Source: JAAYEL01 sp964345835 (GTDB taxonomy: Bacteria; Bacillota; Clostridia; Tissierellales; Peptoniphilaceae). From it: a stretch of 35,302 nt of DNA. Each line of letters begins with the position of its first letter. The stretch's first letter is position 1. Positions 31,269 through 35,302 of this stretch are shown piece after piece. Location: positions 1-35,302 of the forward strand of contig CAYFSL010000010.1 in assembly GCA_964345835.1 (NCBI GenBank), read 5' to 3'. Under the pieces are notes generated by a model, which searched no databases, had not been told where the DNA came from, and saw only the letters and a program-made list of their open reading frames with translations. The position numbers and the translations under genes are program-made.

Positions 31269-34104
31269 AAAACTTACAATTTCCGCCTTTGGTCCTTATA
31301 GCAAAAAGACGGAAATTGATTTTTCTAAGTTTAACAAGACAGGGATTTACCTGATAACAGGAGATACAGGAGCGGGTAAGACTACCATATTTGATGCCAT
31401 CAGCTTCGCCCTTTATGGGGCTTCAAGCGGGGGCCTTAGAGAGTCCAAGATGCTGAGGTCAGAGTATGCTGATAAAGATGTAGCTACGTTTGTAGACCTT
31501 GAATTTGACTATAAAAATAGGGCCTATAGGGTATGGAGAAACCCTGTATATGAAAGGCCTAAAAAAAGGGGAGAGGGGACTACTAGACAGGATGCTTCGG
31601 CAGTTCTATATCTAGATGATGGAAGTAAAATTACCAACATGTCAGAGGTAGATAGCTACATAGTAAATCTTTTGGGCTTGGTAGAATCACAATTTAAGCA
31701 AATTGCTATGATAGCCCAAGGTGACTTCTTAAAGCTTCTTCATGCTACAAATGATGAGAAGAGAGAATTATTTAGGAAGATATTTTCAACGGAAAAATAT
31801 AGCCTACTTGAAAGGGCTATAAAAGATGATAGGGCCAGTTTATATGGCCAGGTCGAAGATGGGAAAAAATCAATCTATAAGCTAGTTGAAGACCTTAAAT
31901 TGACCCCCTTAGACCTAGATAATATAGACTTTAAGGACCTGGACAAGAGCTTTATAGCTAGGAAAGAATACCTAGAAAGCTTTCTTGAAGGACCTATCCC
32001 AGATAAGCCAAGGGATTTGACCAGTCTTTCCTTACTGGACTCTGAAGGTTTTGTTAGGGAGGTAGAAAAGGTAATTAGAGCAGATAAGAAAATCTTGCAA
32101 GAAATCCTTGATCAGATGACCTTCATAAACAAGCTTATGGATAGGGAGAAGGTCAAGATGAGCCTGGCTGAAGAATATAAGAGCTTGGAAGAAGAGGTTG
32201 AAGCTAAGAGGTTAGACCTTGCAGCTAAGAATAAGTCTTTGGACCTACTTGAAAAAGAAAAAGAGGAAAATAAGGGGATCAATCAAGAGCTTGAAGCCCT
32301 TTCATCTAGGATTAGCATAGAAAAAAATGACCTAGTAAGGTATGAGTATTTGGATAAGGCCTATGAAGAGATAGGACAAATCGAGAAAGAAAAAAAAGAC
32401 CTTGAGATAAGAGGCAAGATGCTGGCAAAAGACCTAGAGACTAGCAAAAAGAAAAAGAAGGTAAAAGAAGACTTTGTAGAAGAAAATTCCCAGGCTAGGC
32501 TGGAAAGGCTAAAGGTTGAAAATGAAATTAAGGACTTGGCCAATAAGTCAGTTAAACTCTGTGAAATACAGGAACAACTGGAAGAGATTGGAGTTTATAG
32601 GTCAAAGATAGACTTAAAGAAAGCTAGCCTTGAGGAAAGCCTGGATAAAATAAAAGTCCTTTCTACAAAGAGAGACCATATGGAGGATAGCTACTATAGG
32701 TCCCAGGCAGGACTCTTAGCTAGAACTTTAGAAGAGGGGGCCCCCTGCCCTGTATGCGGGTCCTTATCCCACCCAGACCCTGCAGGTCTTTCAGATGGTT
32801 TTATAGATAAAAAGACCCTTGACAAGGCTAACGATGACCTAGTTACCCTTAAGGAGAAAAGGGAAAAAGAGGCCATAGACCTGGGCAGACTTAAAGCTGG
32901 ATTGGAAGAAAAATCAACCACTCTAAACAAGAGCCTACAAGACCTGGAACTTGACACAAGTGAATGTAAGGATAAGAGGCAAATAGACCAGCTTTTATTA
33001 ATTACAGAGAAAAAACTTAGGGAAAAGAAAAACAAGGCTGAAGAACTTGGTGGTTTGGAGGAAAAGCTTTTAAGCTTCAAAGAAGATTTGAAAGTCATAA
33101 ATGTCGATATAGAAAGGCAAACTATAGATCTTGATAAGGCCAGGGACGACTACCAGGCCTTAAGGGGGCAGTTAAAATCAAAAAAGGAATCCTTGGAAGA
33201 TTATAGGAAGGACCTAGCCTATAAGAGTTTCGAAGAGGCCCAAAAAGCTATATCCGCTATTGAAAGTAGCTATAATGAGAAAAAAAAGATAAGGGATGAC
33301 CTTGAAAAAAGGGAAAAGGAATTAAAAGACAAGCTAAAAGAGATAGGGGCAGGAATTAAGGCCCTGGAAGAATCCCTAGCTAAAAACGAAAAAATAGATT
33401 TAATTGAGGTTAAAGGTCTGCTTTCAGGTTATGAAGAAGATATGAAGACTTTAAAAGACCTGGAAGACCAGTTAAAAATTAGATTAAACTCTAATGAAGA
33501 TAATATAAAAAAATATAGTAAAGCCTATAAGGATTTTAATATTAGCAAGAAAAAATACACAGATATAAATGAAATCTATAAGACCCTATCGGGCCAGATA
33601 ACAGGCCAAGACAAGCTGCAATTTGAGGTCTTTGTCCAAATGACCTATTTCGATGAAATAATAAAGAGGGCCAACAAGCGTTTTTACGATATGACCTTCG
33701 GCCAATATCAGCTGAGGAGAAAAAAAGGCTCAAGCAACAAGATGAGTCAATCCGGCCTGGAAATAGAAATTCTGGACAAGTATAGTGCCAAGGCTAGGCA
33801 TATAAATACCCTGTCTGGGGGAGAGTCATTTAAGGCTGCCCTATCCTTAGCCCTTGGTCTATCAGATACAGTCCAAATGTATAGCGGGGGTATAGAGCTA
33901 GATAGCATGTTCATTGATGAGGGATTCGGGTCCCTAGATAAGGAATCCCTTAGCCAAGTGATGGCAAGCCTGGCAAAGCTTAGTGGAAACAATAAGCAAA
34001 TAGGAATAATCTCCCACGTTGAATCGCTAAAAGAAAGCATAGACAAGAAGATTCTTGTAAGGAAGAGTCAAGAGGGAGATAGCTTTGTTGAAGTTGTAGG
34101 ATAA
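31258..34104 (+). CDS. sbcC: Exonuclease subunit SbcC (Rad50-like ATPase)
   Basis: ATPase subunit of SbcCD, an SMC-like protein of 948 residues. Walker A is GDTGAGKTT (35-43), the Q loop is in IAQGDFLKLLHA (about 160-171), then two long coiled-coil arms rich in Lys and Glu (about 180-480 and 515-790) joined by the zinc hook with Cys497 and Cys500 in APCPVCGSLSHP. The C-terminal lobe has the signature LSGGESFKAALSLALGL (about 849-865), Walker B FIDEGFGSLD (about 884-893) and the switch His in IISHVESL. ATG 31258 overlaps the sbcD stop; an earlier in-frame ATG at 31201 lies inside sbcD and would add 19 unconserved residues. Confidence 0.95.
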   Translation: MKIKKLTISAFGPYSKKTEIDFSKFNKTGIYLITGDTGAGKTTIFDAISFALYGASSGGLRESKMLRSEYADKDVATFVDLEFDYKNRAYRVWRNPVYERPKKRGEGTTRQDASAVLYLDDGSKITNMSEVDSYIVNLLGLVESQFKQIAMIAQGDFLKLLHATNDEKRELFRKIFSTEKYSLLERAIKDDRASLYGQVEDGKKSIYKLVEDLKLTPLDLDNIDFKDLDKSFIARKEYLESFLEGPIPDKPRDLTSLSLLDSEGFVREVEKVIRADKKILQEILDQMTFINKLMDREKVKMSLAEEYKSLEEEVEAKRLDLAAKNKSLDLLEKEKEENKGINQELEALSSRISIEKNDLVRYEYLDKAYEEIGQIEKEKKDLEIRGKMLAKDLETSKKKKKVKEDFVEENSQARLERLKVENEIKDLANKSVKLCEIQEQLEEIGVYRSKIDLKKASLEESLDKIKVLSTKRDHMEDSYYRSQAGLLARTLEEGAPCPVCGSLSHPDPAGLSDGFIDKKTLDKANDDLVTLKEKREKEAIDLGRLKAGLEEKSTTLNKSLQDLELDTSECKDKRQIDQLLLITEKKLREKKNKAEELGGLEEKLLSFKEDLKVINVDIERQTIDLDKARDDYQALRGQLKSKKESLEDYRKDLAYKSFEEAQKAISAIESSYNEKKKIRDDLEKREKELKDKLKEIGAGIKALEESLAKNEKIDLIEVKGLLSGYEEDMKTLKDLEDQLKIRLNSNEDNIKKYSKAYKDFNISKKKYTDINEIYKTLSGQITGQDKLQFEVFVQMTYFDEIIKRANKRFYDMTFGQYQLRRKKGSSNKMSQSGLEIEILDKYSAKARHINTLSGGESFKAALSLALGLSDTVQMYSGGIELDSMFIDEGFGSLDKESLSQVMASLAKLSGNNKQIGIISHVESLKESIDKKILVRKSQEGDSFVEVVG

Positions 34105-34132
34105 AAGGGAAAAGGAGCTTGAGCTTCTAAGA

Positions 34133-35050
34133 CTACTGGTAAGAGTCTTGGAAGTCTTCAATCTCCTTTTTTAAGACCCTAAAGGTCCTAATAATTTTTC
34201 TAATTTCATAATTAAGGGCTATTTCCGACTTAAGCTTTAGCTCGTCATCTTCAAGCAGGGTTTCATCAAGTAGGCTATCATCAAAATAGCTATTAATCAT
34301 CTGCCTACTTTCATTGGTTAAAATTAGGGGCTGGTGCTGCTGGTCAAGTTCAATTAAAAAGCTTATTGCCAGTCTAATCCTGTTGTTTATCAATTCGATT
34401 TTATTTAAGTTTACATGGGTGTTAAGCCTAAGCTTCCTATCATTTTTAAGGTTGATATAGGCTGTATTAAGCTTGTATAGCTCGTTGAGAAGTTTTTCTT
34501 GGTCGATATGCTTTTCCTCCTCAATTAAGGAAAGGAGGGAGTCTTCCATTATTGGGAAAATGCTATTATACTCTTCCATTATAAAGTTCTGCTGGTTGGG
34601 TTTAAAAAATATTAGGTTGAAAATGGCACCAATAGACACCCCAACTAGGGTATCTATGACACGGTTTATCCCGTAGTAGAAAAGCTCAAGATCGGATGTT
34701 GTCTGGTAGGTAAGGACTGCCACGAATATCAGACTGGCTAAAACTAGGGCCCTTTTTATATTTGCGACATTACAAAAGACTATGATTACCATTACCCCAA
34801 GGCCTGCTGAAAATGCATTGGCAAAGTTTATGTACCTAAAAGAAATGGCTAGGGCAACACCTAGGATTGTTGATAAGAGCCTAAAGAAGGCATTTTTAAA
34901 TGAATCGTGGATATTGTTTTGAATAGAGGTTATGATTGCGGTAGACATAATTGATGCCGATGTTACTCCAATATAGTCCTTAAGGAGGATGCCCATGGTT
35001 ACTGCCAAGGCGGTTTTTATTGTCCTTAGACCTATGATTTTATTTTTCAT
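34133..35050 (-). CDS. Aromatic acid exporter-like (ArAE/FUSC type) membrane protein
   Basis: Inner membrane protein of about 305 residues in the aromatic acid exporter family 1 group (once DUF939). The N-terminal half holds five or six short membrane helices (from GLRTIKTALAVTMGILL through ASLIFVAVLTYQTT to INRVIDTLVGVSIGAIFNLIFF, about 5-150). The C-terminal half (160-305) is a helical cytoplasmic domain. Transport of aromatic or other organic acids is the family guess; nothing here fixes the substrate. The ATG at 35050-35048 follows an AGAGG ribosome site; a TTG at 35104 would add 18 residues with a weaker site. It is convergent with sbcC across only 28 bases, where AGGAGCT/AGCTTCT may form a small minus-strand terminator. 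Confidence 0.85.
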   Translation of the reverse strand: MKNKIIGLRTIKTALAVTMGILLKDYIGVTSASIMSTAIITSIQNNIHDSFKNAFFRLLSTILGVALAISFRYINFANAFSAGLGVMVIIVFCNVANIKRALVLASLIFVAVLTYQTTSDLELFYYGINRVIDTLVGVSIGAIFNLIFFKPNQQNFIMEEYNSIFPIMEDSLLSLIEEEKHIDQEKLLNELYKLNTAYINLKNDRKLRLNTHVNLNKIELINNRIRLAISFLIELDQQHQPLILTNESRQMINSYFDDSLLDETLLEDDELKLKSEIALNYEIRKIIRTFRVLKKEIEDFQDSYQ

Positions 35051-35189
35051 TTCCTCTTCATCCTTTCTAAAAAATCCAAAAATGCCTGGTTTATCTATAT
35101 ACAAGCTCTTCTAAATTTAAATTCTCTTTAAAAACATATATAACCATTTTACCAGATTATAAAAAACTATCTAATAAAATACAAAAAAA

Positions 35190-35302
35190 GGAGCTGTTGT
35201 AAAATAGCTTCATATAAAAAATAGCTAACTCATAAAGAGTCAGCTATTTTTTTTGATATAATTAATGTATGACCAAACACACTAATTATGAGAATAAGAT
35301 TA
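35190..35302 (+). mobile_element. Possible left end of an insertion sequence, cut by the window edge
   Basis: The order of parts here resembles the left end of a transposase-only element: a GGAGCTGTTGTAAAATAGC stretch at 35190-35208 that looks like a terminal repeat, a hairpin that would block read-through (35221-35254), an extended -10 (TTGATATAAT, 35252-35261), and an open frame starting at ATG 35269 (MTKHTNYENKI) that runs off the window. Only 11 codons are visible, so the transposase is not confirmed; an ordinary gene start is the alternative. Confidence 0.3.
35221..35254 (+). terminator. Hairpin with T run near the window end
   Basis: ATAGCTAACTC (35221-35231) pairs with GAGTCAGCTAT (35237-35247) with one mismatch, followed by a run of T. 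A poly-A run on the other side would let it work on both strands. Confidence 0.75.

Noticed and set aside
1..35302. CRISPR arrays, tRNA and rRNA genes
   Set aside because: No regularly spaced repeats, and no tRNA cloverleaf or rRNA sequence was seen on either strand when reading by eye.

Overview
The window looks like a draft scaffold from a low-GC, anaerobic, butyrate-forming Firmicute, most likely a Tissierellia/Peptoniphilaceae coccus of the Anaerococcus or Peptoniphilus type. This rests on strong GGAGG ribosome sites, AGA/AGG arginine codons, a full acetyl-CoA to butyryl-CoA gene set, a flavodiiron protein and a T-box leader. The genus is inference; no rRNA lies in the window. Two runs of exactly 100 N (6069-6168 and 11268-11367) mark scaffold gaps.

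Region 1 (1-1.4 kb) holds a CNNM/CorC-type membrane protein. Region 2 (1.7-13.5 kb) is the fermentation block: bcd-etfB-etfA, an alpha/beta hydrolase, an acyl-CoA dehydrogenase fused to an EtfA-like FAD domain (its 5' part carries an in-frame stop), crt with a 3-hydroxybutyryl-CoA dehydrogenase that lacks a start codon, a second intact hbd, a truncated CaiB/BaiF CoA-transferase remnant across the second gap, and thiolase plus a MaoC-like hydratase. Together thiolase, hbd, crt and bcd/etf convert two acetyl-CoA to butyryl-CoA. The terminal butyrate-releasing step is not in the window.

Region 3 (13.6-15.2 kb) is a TetR regulator and a second alpha/beta hydrolase, paralogous to the first; both resemble intracellular short-chain PHA depolymerases of Bacillus. 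Region 4 (15.4-22.3 kb) is a housekeeping run: two tandem mgtE, murA, recD2 and comF. Region 5 (22.4-24.8 kb) has a YihY/BrkB membrane protein on the minus strand, divergent from a membrane-anchored beta-lactamase-like protein that seems to have lost its catalytic residues.

Region 6 (24.8-28.8 kb) is a T-box controlled polar amino acid ABC transporter (the specifier reads best as Lys AAA), convergent with a flavodiiron protein gene that has a structured leader. Region 7 (29.1-35.3 kb) has an Abi_2 family HEPN protein, sbcD-sbcC, an aromatic-acid-exporter-like protein on the minus strand and, at the edge, what may be the left end of an insertion sequence.

The most useful leads are the acyl-CoA dehydrogenase-EtfA fusion and its nonsense codon, the crt/hbd junction, the structured leader between the flavodiiron and Abi genes, the degenerate beta-lactamase-like protein, and hairpins at the predicted 5' ends of several fermentation transcripts. 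All identifications come from reading the sequence; no database search was run.
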